Below, piece by piece: positions 1 to 11,891 of a stretch of DNA of 64,000 nucleotides. Each line of letters starts with the position of its first letter. Position 1 is the first letter of the stretch. The DNA is from Asterias rubens. Its lineage: Eukaryota; Echinodermata; Asteroidea; Forcipulatida; Asteriidae. Both the position numbers and the translations under genes were made by a program. The DNA lies in the NCBI RefSeq assembly GCF_902459465.1, contig NC_047069.1, positions 3,038,001-3,102,000 of the forward strand, read 5' to 3'. The notes under the pieces were generated by a model. The model had not been told where the DNA came from. It did not search any database and saw nothing but the letters and a program-made list of their open reading frames with translations.

Positions 1-709
1 AACTCAATGTAACCGCGTGTGCTTAGCTCATGGTAAGCATGGTACATCTTGTCAAAGGTAAACTTGGTTAAATTTACTGAAAATAATGTGTGTGAAGCTG
101 GTTTTTACTGTCAACAGCGCACAATATACCTGTACTTAATTAAATAAGATATGATTTCAAAGCAACATCACATTTGGTCATTGTAGGACTCCTACAGCTC
201 TATGACTCCCTACGACTGAAAAGAACAATAAATAAATCAAGGATCACAGAGCAAAGTGAGGGCGCTATGCCAACTTAACGGTCTCATTTTTACTTCGCTA
301 TACGGGGTATCTAGCGGGGACATAGACAGATTCAGTCCTTACATGTTGTACTGTTGTCAACCACTTGGTTTAAGTTTTTGCCGGCTTCAGTCTAGGATGC
401 TAGATTCCCGATTCCCCCTGTAATTAAAGTGCTAAAAATGAGCACAAGCCGATGAGAAGGTTTTTAAAACATTTGTTTGGGACAGCGTTTTAGCCTGTTG
501 AAACTTGCAATCGAAGAATCGCGGCCAAAGGGGGTGTGGGGGGGGGGGGGTAACGTTGTTTGGATTTTGCTGGTCATAGTCAAGTAGTTTGTGCTTGTTA
601 CGGAAATGCTAAAATAAATATTCATTGATGAGTAAATTTGTTGGAAATATTATTATGAACAAATAAAATATGTGATTTGAGGCATTGCATGATGATGAGG
701 TATCAGTGT
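1..709. other. no gene seen; G homopolymer
   Basis: AT-rich intergenic DNA with no open frame that looks coding. A run of 13 G lies at 538-550. Nothing else was recognised. Confidence 0.5.
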
Positions 710-882
710 GGTTTGCTGTAACATCATGTGTGTATCTACATGCCAGATGGAGTTTGTTCTTTACAGAACTGCCTTGCTATTATTTTACTAACGCAGAGTA
801 GATTTATTGGATTTTTCAGGAGACTTCTAAGTTCGGAAAATAACTGTTCTGATTTTTAACTACTACCTGGGCGGAAAACGGG
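710..882. repeat. fragment of GGTTTGC-type inverted-repeat element
   Basis: Starts with GGTTTGCTGTAACATCATG and continues with text related to the longer element at 50208-50998, including a shared 'ACTACCTGGGCGGA'-like stretch at the far end. It is one end of a transposon family whose short palindromic copy lies at 7729-7863. Confidence 0.5.
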
Positions 883-1159
883 ATGTAAGTATTATGCTCA
901 TAAAATATGAGCATGAAAACGTACGTGGTATAAAGAGAAGTAAAGCAGCTTTGATAGTATATCTTTTTGAGAAAGTACGAAGTACTGCAGTTATGGAAAA
1001 AGATATTATTACTTATTCTCCCCATGAGTTTGATTTTAAACGCTTCTCGGATTGCGTATTCCTAAAGGGCTTATTCTTCCTGGGTGGACATTACTAGCAC
1101 CAGAGTTTCGAGGATAACTCAAAAGCAAAAACACATTTGTACAATTCTATTATATATAA

Positions 1160-1465
1160 CAGATGTTAAATTTGCATCGGGGGTAAATAATATTTTAGCA
1201 CTGTATACTCAGTACTTACCCAACTTTTGTGAAGAAAAAAAAATCTCAGGACTCGGGTTGGATTCGAACCCACGACCTTTGCTATCCTAGAGCAGTGTCT
1301 TACCAACTAGACCACCGAGACTGCCTGGTAAATTGAGGCAGTTCGAATCCTATGTTTTAGCAGCGGGTATTGCATACAATTTAATAGATGTTAAATTTGC
1401 ATCGGGGATAAAGATAATAATTTTGATTTTTACCACATCGATGTGTGTTACCACTGTATATCTAT
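1160..1465 (-). repeat. tRNA-like dispersed repeat (TIR plus tRNA-like core)
   Basis: On the minus strand 1255-1322 resembles a tRNA: an A-box-like GGTCTAGTTGGTAAGAC and a B-box-like GGGTTCGAATCC. Around it lie the family's outer sequences (GCACTGTATACTCAGT and the phrase TGTTAAATTTGCATCGGGG, which occurs twice). Related copies are at 5666-5853, 19665-19810 and 46173-46450. The acceptor stem does not close, so it is not called as a functional tRNA. Confidence 0.55.
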
Positions 1466-1739
1466 TTGTTGGATATTACTTGAGGTGGTAAGCGCCTAAT
1501 TGATTTTTTTTTACACCAAACATATCAAAAAAATATTACAAATAAATTGTCGCGACAAGATATAAATTATTATTATTTCATTTGTTTTAATATCTTCCCC
1601 GTCAATTATTTTTATGTTTGGGAGAGTGCCTCTCTTTGCCGTCGATGTTTCTGATTAAATAAAACATACAACTTGGAATAATAAAAAAACATTATCAAAA
1701 TAAAAAACAAAAAGTTACTCTGCGATTTGTCAGGTATTC

Positions 1740-2075
1740 AGGAGCCGCGATTCGGGTTATTCCCCCATTGCAATGTATGGTCCGCGCAACACATACACCA
1801 CTAACAGAGGCCCCTTACCGGCTTCCATATAGCACCCTTCTGGTATGACAACCGACTTCACAGTATATCCTTCCCTATCTCTCAACCCTAGCAGTCCTTG
1901 CCCCCCTCGCTCAGGGTAAACAAAGCGGCTCCCAAACCATACTGGTGTCTTTCCCAGTAATTAATGCCTTGTTTCGTATTATTGCGAGGGGCCGGGATCG
2001 AACTCGGGACCGGTGGCTCATACCGATTCGGAGTTCAGAGACAGTACCAGCGCCTAACGAATCGCCCTAGCACGT
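1740..2075 (-). repeat. tRNA-derived SINE, minus orientation
   Basis: The right part read on the minus strand has a good B box (GAGTTCGATCCCGG) and a plausible A box (TTCGTTAGGCGCTGG) about 55 bases before it. The remainder to 1740 is a GC-richer body. This is the layout of a SINE with a tRNA-like head; the parent tRNA was not identified. Confidence 0.45.
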
Positions 2076-2205
2076 TGGTGCTTGCCAGACCCGATTTTAA
2101 TTCTTATAAGGCAAAATAAATCCACATGCATTGTGGGACGGTCGTTTGATCACTGGGACGTGAACAACAGACCATAACAGACTTAAATTATTCTCTAAAA
2201 GACGC

Positions 2206-2290
2206 ACTACCGCACTAGCTCAGTGAGTTAAGACGCAGTAAATGTCATTCTCAGACGTCATGTCTGAGTTCGAATGCCGGCTTCGACACA
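2206..2290 (+). repeat. tRNA-like sequence (tRNA pseudogene or SINE head)
   Basis: Contains an A-box-like TAGCTCAGTGAGTTAAGA and a B-box-like GAGTTCGAATGCC about 40 bases later. No clean cloverleaf with a paired acceptor stem could be drawn, so it is a tRNA relic or the head of an old SINE. Confidence 0.4.
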
Positions 2291-2299
2291 AAAGATCAG

Positions 2300-4643
2300 A
2301 TTTTCATTTTAAATTACATTATTTTTTTTTTACTTGAAACGAAACGACCTATTTACAACCCAAAACAGCCACACTGGAAAAGAAAAAACACTTCAAAATG
2401 GACAAGAGTTTTTAAAAGATTTTAAGGTTGAGTAACTTACTGAACTGGAGTATTTATTTTTGAAGTAATTTTTTTCCCGGTATTTTTAGTTTGTCCAATG
2501 TTTTATTTCTTGCAATTTAAATATTGTTTTATTGACAGCAAATAAAATGTCTGTCCACGCACTTATGTGCAAAAAAATCGCTGTCCATGTTTGCTTTAGG
2601 ATTTGATTTTCTAATATCATGTCTTTCGAGGCAAGTTCCAAGCATTAATACAAAATGTTAACCACCAGCACCCGTGGCGCAATGGGGGTGAGGGCGGTAC
2701 CAGAACCCTAGCCCTACCCACCCCAAAGAGATCATAAAACACCTCAAAATGAATGGTTCAATACTTAGCCCCACCCCGTGAGTTATGTCTTTGCCCCTAC
2801 TTGCACCCCCCTTCCGATTGGAAATGTTTGGTTACGTCAGTGATCACCACTAAGCTAAAAAGTTACCTCCTGTTCCTTAGCATGCTTAACGAGGAAACTA
2901 ACCTTAGGACAAAACTGCTTTACTCTAAACAAGACCAGCATCTGACGTTATGTACTTGTTGTTTTTAACGCTACCAAGATACACACTTATAGATAAACAC
3001 TCTAGGGTCATTTTGAAAAGCTCGGCTTTCTTTCGGTAAGTTTGAAAACGTACACATTCGGTACAGGTTTCCAATTAGATAGGAGGAGCTAAAGTTGGAA
3101 CCCAAGCCTTGGTTACGGAAAGGACATACAAAAGAAAAACAGAGGGCGCCCTTAATTGTTGCTGTTAACCGAGCGCGCGCACATGTCTACAAATTGAATT
3201 TGATTCACGTACCTGATGTACTCCAATTGCTCTCTCCCACTTGACCTTCCTTGCCTCACACTGAGATATAAACATCTGGTTTTATGTTCACATTTCCCCT
3301 CCTCCAAGTTGAACACTTCTTCAGCTCGGAAAGTCATGCATTCTGTACGAAAATTAACAGACAGGATGCAGGCACGTTGTGTTTACAATGTGGCCATAGA
3401 ACACTGGGTCTGGTTCCCTACGCATGTGTGATGGGAAAGGGTCTAAATGACAATGAAGGGGCCAAGCTATGTAGGAATCTATGGTAATACTTTATTTTGA
3501 CGAATTTCGAAACCCATTTCCCAAGTTGATGATTAGCAAGTTTCATTTCAATAGCATACAGTGTATACATCAAATCGTGCTAGTATATAAGTGATTTTTT
3601 TTTCAGATTTTACTTAGTCCTTGTTTGAATAAAAACACACAAAAAGGCTGACTTAGTTGTGTATTCAAGTCATCAAATAAAGTACAGTAAAATCTATAGT
3701 CAAGTTGTAGTGATGAATTATATTGAGTGTTCTTGGAACAATCGAAATATTGAATGTGTTTTTTTTAAATTCAACTGAAACTTTTTGCTTCCTCTGTGCA
3801 TGCTAAACGATTTGTTTTTCTCTTGCATTTTTTCCCCGTTGACCGAAACAAAAGCGAGAATGAAACGTCAAAATCCAGAACCAGTCAAAAAACGCCAACA
3901 ATCTCAATAGCCGAACAATAGAGTAGTAAAAAAGAACTAAGTATAATGAAATTTTACATAAAACAATTTCAACAATAAAGATCAACAAAAGCGGAACAAC
4001 AAAAGCGGAACAACAAAAACGGCTTGGCTTGCCACTACTGGTCAACAGAAAATAACCACGAGGGGAAAACAAAAACAACTTTGTGTCATTCTTATTTATT
4101 TGTAGCTCAATCATTTCGGCACAGCAATAAGTTATCGCTACTTCAAACAAGCTGGTAAAGAAACCCAACAGGGTTAAATAAAAGAAAACTGTTGAATGAA
4201 TGAACTTTGTTTAAATTGTGACCAACCTGAGAATGTTTATACAGACATCTTGACATTATTGACTTTGCTGCAACAGTCGGGTCCCCGACGCCCACAGTGA
4301 CAATGACAGTTCTTATGCTGATTTCATTAAGTCTGGTTTGTCTTGTTATTGGTTACTCTGGTTTGAACTAAAGACAAATAAAATGGTTGTGTCATAATGA
4401 ATTGCTTATTGATTTAACCTTTACCCCAAAGATAGTGGTAGTTACTAGTAACAGCGACATTAAAACTACAGTATAATTAATTCAAAAGTGAGCAATGCAC
4501 AACAAAATTAGCTAGGCACAGAAAAGTATTGCTTAGCAAAAAAAGGTCACCAGCCAAAATTACGTTAGGGAATAGGTTTAAACAGACTGTTGCCCCACTC
4601 AATTTATGCTTAGCAAAACAATTTGTTAAGCAGTTTTTTCTGA
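2300..4643. other. no gene recognised
   Basis: AT-rich DNA. Open frames up to 121 codons (for example 3803-4168, minus) are low-complexity, have no recognisable motif and no convincing splice context. No repeat family was identified here. Confidence 0.45.
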
Positions 4644-5028
4644 TTAAAGGCGGTGGACACTATTGGTAATTACTAAAAATAATTTTCAGCATAAAACCTC
4701 ACTTGGTAACAAGTAATGGGGAGAGGTTGATAGTATAAAACATTGTGAGAAACGGCTCCCTCTGAAGTAACATAGTTTTTGAGAAAGAAGTAATGTTCCA
4801 CGAAGTTGATTTTGAGACCTCAAGTTTAGTTTGAGGTCTCGAAATCAAGCATATGAAAGCACACAACTTCGTGTGACAAGGGTGTTTTTTTCTGTCATTA
4901 TTATCTTGCAACTTCGACGACTGATTAAGCTCAAATTTTCACAGGTTTGTTATTTTATGCATATGTTGAGATACACCAAGTGAGAAAACTGGTCTTTGAC
5001 AATTACCAATAGTGTCCAGTGTCTTTAA
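4644..5028. mobile_element. TTAA-flanked MITE, AGGCAGTGGACAC family
   Basis: Bounded by TTAA on both sides. Left end AGGCGGTGGACACTATTGG, right end the inverse CCAATAGTGTCCAGTGTCT. The interior has the family hallmarks: an inverted pair GAGACCTCAA/TTGAGGTCTC and the phrase CTCAAATTTTCACAGG. TTAA duplication is typical of piggyBac and Kolobok groups; no transposase is encoded. Confidence 0.8.
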
Positions 5029-5665
5029 CAGCTTTATGAAGTTTGGCCCTGATGGTAACATTTAACACCAGTGATTAACACCAGTGTTGTGTACTTTGTT
5101 GTCTAATATGGAACTTATTGGTAAGCATTCCTAAACCACAGCCCTGACTAAAATCCTTTCAACTTACAGTTTCGAACTGTATAAAGCTGCTAAGCAAAAC
5201 ACGATTTGGAAAACAGTTACAGCAACAACAATTTAGGAATTTTGGCTTGTAACCAGTTTTTATTAAGCAAGCTTTTTTTGTGCTAAGCAACTTTGTATGC
5301 TTACAGGCTTTATGCAATGGGATCAAGATCCATCTCTTTTAGGTTAAAAATAAGTCAGAGCTTAAGTCAGAAACCACAGAGGGTCAGAAATGGCCCTTTT
5401 TAGAACAAGAGCTACACAAACAATGGTTAACTAGTGTGTAAACAAATCAACACTTAATTACTTTAGATCCTCCAACTGTTCCTTCTTAATTTAAACCTGC
5501 CTTTCCATACATACATACATGTATTAACATACATCAAGTCTTCTAGTTTTCAAGAAACATCGAAAAGGGATGGCACATCATTGGTTATTGGTGTAATTGA
5601 TGTTTTAAAACTTATAATAATTCAAATTGTTTTTTTTTAATATAGAATATTTTAACCCCCAAAAA
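5029..5665. other. no gene recognised
   Basis: AT-rich DNA with a short CATA tandem near 5507-5520. No coding signal seen. Confidence 0.4.
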
Positions 5666-5853
5666 ACCGATGTGTGTTAGCACTGTATACTCAGTGCTTA
5701 CGCGAGCTTGGTGAAAAAAAATCACAGGCAAGACACTTGTAAGACACTGCTTAAGAATTTAAAAGGTTCTGGGTTCTAATCCCACCCAAGTAATATGCCT
5801 GTGATTTTTTCACAGAACTCAGGAAAGCATATACAATGCCAACACACATCGGT
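5666..5853. mobile_element. inverted-repeat element with tRNA-like core
   Basis: The ends are inverse copies: left ACCGATGTGTGTTAGCAC, right GCCAACACACATCGGT. A second inverted pair just inside is AAAAATCACAGGCA / TGCCTGTGATTTTT. The core has a degenerate B-box-like GGGTTCTAATCCC. This small copy shows both ends of the family also seen at 1160, 19665 and 46173. Confidence 0.6.
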
Positions 5854-6640
5854 GTACATGTATATGGGTGAATTTAAACAAACATTATGTTATAGTGTGT
5901 TAAGAATTCTCAAAATATAGGCCTTAATCAGTCAACACCAAGACTCGGGTTAAATTTTAGATGGGCTATAAAGGGGTGCACAATGCCCTGGTTTGGGAAT
6001 GGAACATCACATAAGATCAGCAAATTTGTTAGTTAAGCATATCTACAAATATTACAGCATTGTACTACAGACCTGTATGCTTTGTTTTGGAAAGGGCAAG
6101 GGCACTAAGGCATTTTCTCCTTGGTAGAGGGCACCCTACAAGGAAATTTGTACTGGAGCATTTCAAGGGCACCAAGACAATGACCAGGGGCATGGAGGCA
6201 ATCGCCTTTGTTGTCTCCCTGAAGTAGCAGGCCTGATGCTATCAATGCAAAACAAACTTGATCATCAGCTGTCTTAAATTTACATCTATTTGTCAATAAA
6301 CTTTATTCTAATGACCAATCACTGCTTTTATAATATCATTTTGTCCTTTATAAAGTCAACTGTGGATCGATGGGTGTTTGAATTTGAACAATCTACAAAT
6401 TTTCTCTTTGACCCAATTCCCCCGATTGTGCCTTTTTTGTAGTCAATGTTCCTGTTTGTTACACAATACACTGTGCACTTTAGGCAATGAGGCCTTTACA
6501 GTCTTACCATAACTTGTATGTGCAATTTGATTCCCAAAAGCTAGGGTGAGTGCTGCAGACAGTAGCTGCATGTGACACTTGTACATGGGATCAACACTCA
6601 AAACTTAATACTCGACACTCAATACTCATTATTAAATACT
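5854..6640. other. no gene recognised
   Basis: No open frame or repeat family could be supported here. The 63-codon minus frame at 6105-6296 has no recognisable motif. Confidence 0.4.
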
Positions 6641-7138
6641 CACTGCTTCACTGCTACTGTAATATCAGAGGTGACTGCATCATCAACTTTGGTTGAGATA
6701 GTTAGGATCCTGTTGCTGCAGTGGCCTTCTCAGCTACAGTAGTTTTCTGAGCAATGGCTGAGGAGTACTTTGGGGGTCCATGGTACGCCTTCACTGCTAC
6801 TGTAATATCAGAGGTGTCTGCATCATTGACCTCAGTTGAGATTGTTGAGATTTCAAATCTAATTCCAGCAGCACAAACTCAGTTATTGGTTGATGCATGA
6901 ACAGCTTCAACCACATTCCAGTTAGAGACTCAAACCCTGGTGCTCTCCTCTCACTTAAACTGCAGCAATAATCTCAGCCATCTCGTTGGACGTCTGGCCG
7001 GAGTTGCAACCAATGAGTACCCCCTGGCATCACAGTCCACAGCCTGCTTGGTTCCCTGACGACCATACTTAGTGTGGTGATTTATCTCATTCTTGATACT
7101 ATCAGTTTCTCTGTCAACCTGTGAAGATAGAGAAGCAT

Positions 7139-7542
7139 TTATGTTAATATTAATATTAAAGTCTATAGCGCACGTATCTACCAACAAGGCGCTTGTTATA
7201 TACGTTTTAAGAGAAAGATAGGTTTTGAAGTTATGAATTCTGAGACCCAATTATGTAGCACATTATAAGGGTTTACAAGGTGCTACACGGCATACAGCAG
7301 CCACAGCCCTGAACACCAGGGTGAACCCTGTCTCTTTTTGACAAGTGCACTGAGTTCTTTTACGTGATGTTAAACAACACACTAAACCAATGGCATGACC
7401 TCCCATCTGAAGGACGAAGCAATGGTTTAATGACTTGCTTGAGGACACTAGTGTTACGACAGGGACTCGAACCCACACTCTGTTGATCAGAAACAACAGA
7501 GTTTGAATTCGGTGCTCTTAACCCTTCGGCCATGACACCTCC
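7139..7542 (-). mobile_element. tRNA-headed SINE, minus orientation, LINE-like 3' tail
   Basis: Head at the right: A box TGGCCGAAGGGTTAAGAGC and B box GTGGGTTCGAGTCCC with a long extra arm between, as in type II (Leu/Ser-like) tRNAs. The tail at the left reads, on the minus strand, GCGCCTTGTTGGTAGATACG then an ATT-rich end. The same tail is at 13383 and at the 3' end of the LINE at 31633. Confidence 0.7.
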
Positions 7543-7728
7543 ATGGACTAAAAGCTAGCTCAAAATTTAAAAATTTAAAATTCTAAAGATTCAACTTTGT
7601 ACCTTAATAGAAAAGACGATAGTTTTAATTTAAAAGTTTTGTGTATTAATTCTTGTTGTGATAATAAAACAAGTATGACATTAAGTAGGATTTGAAACTT
7701 TGCATAGTGGAAACACAATATAGTGAAT

Positions 7729-7863
7729 GGTTTGCAGTAACACCATGTAATGATAATATCTAATTTAACAAACTGGTCCAAACTTTGAGTTGAAACCACA
7801 GGTTCTTTTCAGAACCACCCCAACTTATTTAAAGATTATCATTACATGGTGTTATTGCAAACC
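7729..7863. mobile_element. palindromic MITE, GGTTTGCRGTAACACCATG family
   Basis: Left end GGTTTGCAGTAACACCATG, right end the inverse CATGGTGTTATTGCAAACC, with inverted pairing continuing inwards (TAATGATAATATC / GATTATCATTA). About 135 bp and non-coding. Confidence 0.65.
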
Positions 7864-8470
7864 TTTACTATCTCAGTATGACATTGCAACTGTCACAAGA
7901 TCGTACCGTATTATATGACCTTGTCTCAAGGATGCAATAAATCCATAGTTATTGTGTATTCTTTTCTACAGAAATGAACTTTGTTTTCCACAAAATGAGC
8001 AATAATTTCGGATGTATTTAACTCATCAATTGTGCGATGCAGCTTTGTCTCCACACCACCAAATTGTTATATACTTCATCATCAGTCCGGTAAATCACAT
8101 CCTTCTTCTCGCTGATGGTATGATGCATTGACATTAACTGTTGGGGGTCAAGAAGTTTGGGAATGAGGTTAGACTAGTAGACTAGAATGATAAGTTGGTT
8201 CAATATAGTTTGACAACAAGAATCAAAAACAGGGACAGATTGTGATACAAGCGTGAACAGCGAAGAAAAAAAGAGGTCCACATAATGTATAGCATTGCAG
8301 CTACACGGACTTTCAAATGTCAACACAGTCATTTTTACAATGTTGAAGAATATGATTTTTCTTAAATTAGAACAAAGCGACATCCAATGAGTGTGTGCAC
8401 CACACAGTTAAGACCAAATGCCACCTTTTGTTACATAAAGAATTATCATTATCCACAGTTAACCAATACG

Positions 8471-9846
8471 ATTCAAACTTGCTTCTTGTCACAGGGTGAG
8501 CTCATTGGCTTAGCAGTTAAGATCTACTCTAGAATGAGGAAGTTGGACTACCATCTCAACTGCCTCAGTATTTCGATATGATTCAAACTTGCTCCTTGTC
8601 ACTGGGTGAGCTCATTGGCCTAGCAGTTAAGATCTACTCTAGAATGAGGAAGGTGGACTACCATCTCAACTGCTTCAGTATTTCAATATGATTCAAACTT
8701 GCTCCTTGTTACTAGGTGAGCTCATTGGCCTAGCAGTTAAGATCTACTCTAGTATGAGGAAGGAGGACTACCATCTCAACTGCCTCAGTATTTCAATATG
8801 ATTCAAACTTGCTTCTTGTCACTGGGTGAGCTCATTGGCCTAGCAGTTAAGATCTACTCTAGAATGAGGAAGGTGGACTACCATCTCAACTGCCTCAGTA
8901 TTTCGATATGATTCAAACTTGCTCCTTGTCACTGGGTGAGCTCATTGGCCTAGCAGTTAAGATCTACTCTAGAATGAGGAAGGAGGACTACCATCTCAAC
9001 TGCCTCAGTATTTCAATATGATTCAAACTTGCTTCTTGTCACTGGGTGAGCTCATTGGCTTAGCAGTTAAGATCTACTCTAGAATGAGGAAGGAGGACTA
9101 CCATCTCAACTGCCTCAGTATTTCAATATGATTCAAACTTGCTTCTTGTCACTGGGCGAGCTCATTGGCTTAGCAGTTAAGATCTACTCTAGAATGAGGA
9201 AGGAGGACTACCATCTCAACTGCCTCAGTATTTCAATATGATTCAAACTTGCTCCTTGTCACTGGGTGAGCTCATTGGCCTAGCAGTTAAGATCTACTCT
9301 AGAATGAGGAAGTTGGACTACCATCTCAACTGCCTCAGTATTTCGATATGATTCAAACTTGCTTCTTGTCACTGGGTGAGCTCATTGGCTTAGCAGTTAA
9401 GATCTACTCTAGTATGAGGAAGGTGGACTACCGTCTCAACTGCCTCAGTATTTCAATATGATTCAAACTTGCTTCTTGTCACTGGGTGAGCTCATTGGCC
9501 TAGCAGTTAAGATCTACTCTAGAATGAGGAAGTTGGACTACCATCTCAACTGCCTCGGTATTTCGATATGATTCAAACTTGCTCCTTGTCACTGGGTGAG
9601 CTCATTGGCCTAGCTGTTAAGATCTACTCTAGAATGAGGAAGGAGGACTACCATCTCAACTGCCTCGGTATTTCGATATGATTCAAACTTGCTCCTTGTC
9701 ACTGGGTGAGCTCATTGGCCTAGCTGTTAAGATCTACTCTAGAATGAGGAAGTTGGACTACCATCTCAACTGCCTCAGTATTTTAATATGATTTAAACTT
9801 GCTTCTTGTCACAGGGTGAGCTGATTGGCCTAGCAGTTAAGATCTA
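8471..9846. repeat. 110-bp tandem repeat, about 12.5 copies
   Basis: ATTCAAACTTG recurs at 8471, 8581, 8691, 8801, 8911, 9021, 9131, 9241, 9351, 9461, 9571, 9681 and 9791, exactly every 110 bases. Copies differ by a few point changes and no indels. Each unit contains TGGCCTAGCAG, which fits the pol III A-box consensus, and a degenerate B-box-like GATTCAAAC, so the monomer may derive from a tRNA-like repeat. Not coding: 110 is not a multiple of 3. Confidence 0.93.
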
Positions 9847-10203
9847 GCTATTAAGATCTATGCTTAAAGAATATTAGTAAGCAACACTCTCAGCATTTAT
9901 GACTATAAGACACACCACATGGTTCCTCTCATCTCAAACCTGATTACTTTGGTTTAGGTCATGCTCCAGCAGTGACATCATCTGCTTCAGCTTTAGACTC
10001 CCACACTCCTCATCCTCAAGACACTGAACTAGACTTGAGTTCTCCCTCTGTAAAGAACAAAGATGAGAAAGAGGGTAGATGATGAGAAAGTGAAATCCAG
10101 TAGAATTCCAACCATTGATGATCCTCACACCATGTTCAGAATCTCGTTCATGAGAACCATCTTCTGTCTGAGGTTCATTTTTCTCTCCACAGGACTCTGA
10201 AAG

Positions 10204-10689
10204 CAGTGAGTATACAGCGCTTATCACACATCAATGAGAGGGTCAAACTTAAATAAAATTATTAATTATCCCAGCCAGGCTATCATGGGCAGTGCTGTAT
10301 TGATACTTTTCATCACTAACCCTAGGAAGGGATGAGCTTAAAACATCGCTGATTGGCTACATTTGAATTGGTTCAAATTTCAAATTTTAGTTCGATCTGA
10401 TAAATAGTTTTTGCACTACGGCACACTCGGTTTCGATCAAAATGCGCACACCATCGCTGATATTCGGTTAACACTGGGTCAAATTGGTTAAATTGGCACC
10501 ACTAGAAAGAAAATTGCATAAACTTTCCAAATCTGCCATTACTTTCTCCGTGTAGAAAATTTCTAAAGTCATAACTTCCAATGGTGTTTGTACTTTTCAA
10601 CAAGACAACAAATATAAGTAGGTAACTATTCTGATTTGAAAACTTGATTTGTTTTATTTCAGAAAAGATTTGAGCTTCTTCAAGATCCA
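10204..10689. other. no gene recognised
   Basis: AT-rich spacer between the exon-like pieces and the MITE at 10690. The 65-codon minus frame here has no recognisable motif. Confidence 0.4.
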
Positions 10690-11080
10690 TTAAAGCCATT
10701 GGACCCTTTCAATACAGAAAAAAAAAAAGTTCACAGATTTACAAATAATTTACAGGGTTTACAGAAGGTAACGGTGAAAGACTTCTCTTGAAATATTATT
10801 CCATGAAATGCTTTACTTTTTTAGAAAACATTAAAACAATATCAATTCTCGTTAGCGAGAATTACGGATTTATTTTAAACACATGTCATGACACAGCGAA
10901 CACCATCGCTGATAACGCGAAACGCGCGAAAACAAGAGTGGGTTTTCCCGTTATTTCTCCCAACTCCGATGACCGGTTGAACCTAAATTTTCACAGGTTT
11001 GTTGTTTTATATATAAGTTGTGAAACACGAAGTGTGGGACTTGGACAATACTGTTTACCGAAAGTGTATAATGGCTTTAA
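10690..11080. mobile_element. TTAA MITE, AAAGCCATTGGACCCTTTC family
   Basis: TTAA at both ends. Left end AAGCCATTGGACCCTTTC, right end the near inverse GAAAGTGTATAATGGCTT. The interior has an inverted pair TCTCGTTAGCGAGA and, near the right end, CTAAATTTTCACAGGTTTG, shared with the GGCAGTGGACAC family. Confidence 0.7.
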
Positions 11081-11472
11081 GTAACTTCAATTACTCCTAA
11101 AAAAAATTAAGTTCAGGAAATATCTCTCAGCTCAGAGCAGTTTGTACGAGACAGTCAAAGTGTATGAGGGAGAAAGAAAATGGAATAAATCTTCACTTGA
11201 CAGAAACAATAATAGAGTAAGAATCATCTCCAGATTTATTGACAATGTCAAAAGTTGAATATACTTTGCTTTAGAGATAGAGTAGCATTAATCCAAGCAA
11301 CTTGTCATGAGCAATAATCCACTGCAATGTCTTAATATACAGATCAAACTTACTCAAACAAACTCAAACTAAACTACTTTATGTATGCACTATCAACAGC
11401 GTTAACCAGTCTTGATTATCAAGTAAAATGTACTCCCAATATGGGTCAAAAAGCAAACTCATACAGTAAGTC

Positions 11473-11859
11473 TTAAAGGCAGTGGACACTATTGGTAATT
11501 ACTCAAAATAATTATTAGCATAAAACCTTTCTTGGTGACAAGTAATGGGGACAGATTGATGATATAAAACAAAGTGAGAAATGGCTCCCTCTGAAGTGCC
11601 ATAGTTTTTCGAGAAAGACGAATTTTCCACGAATTTGATTTTGAGACCTCAAGTTTAGAACTTGAGGTCTCAAAATCAACCATCTAAACGCACACAACTT
11701 CGCGTGACTAGGGTGTTTTCTTTTTTCATTATTATCTCACAACTTCTATGACCGATTGAGCTCAAATTTTAACAGGTTTGTTATTTTCTGCATATGTTGA
11801 GATACACCAACTGCAAAGGCTAGTCTTTGACAATTACCAATAGTGTCCACTGCCTTTCA
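11473..11859. mobile_element. TTAA MITE, AGGCAGTGGACAC family
   Basis: Left TTAA then AGGCAGTGGACACTATTGG; right CCAATAGTGTCCACTGCC then a decayed TTCA. The interior inverted pair GAGACCTCAAG / CTTGAGGTCTC is intact. Confidence 0.8.
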
Positions 11860-11891
11860 AATCATTTTTGATCATAAAACATACCTGTCTC

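Larger units (their letters stand above)
6640..10203 (-). pseudogene. weak minus-strand exon-like pieces, possible gene or pseudogene
   Basis: Several short stretches look like exons on the minus strand. The best is 9940-10047: acceptor TTCTTTACAG, 36 codons in phase 0, donor CAG|GTTTGAG, peptide beginning RENSSLVQCLEDEECG. A second is about 10135-10203 (peptide SCGEKNEPQTEDGS). A third is about 8040-8137 (peptide with ISEKKDVIYRTDDEV), which seems to change frame. A fourth is about 6958-7118 (peptide VDRETDSIKNEINHHTKYG) after acceptor CTTCACAG. Near 6645-6860 a segment encoding TSDITVAVK occurs twice, like the end of a fibronectin type III domain, with a stop between. I cannot join these into one reading frame. 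They may belong to an old gene, or partly be chance. Confidence 0.25.

Noticed and set aside
3803-4168. 121-codon minus-strand ORF with hydrophobic stretches
   Set aside because: Low-complexity AT-rich translation, no motif, no splice or promoter context.
8471-9846. CRISPR array
   Set aside because: Units are contiguous 110-bp copies without unique spacers, in an animal genome.
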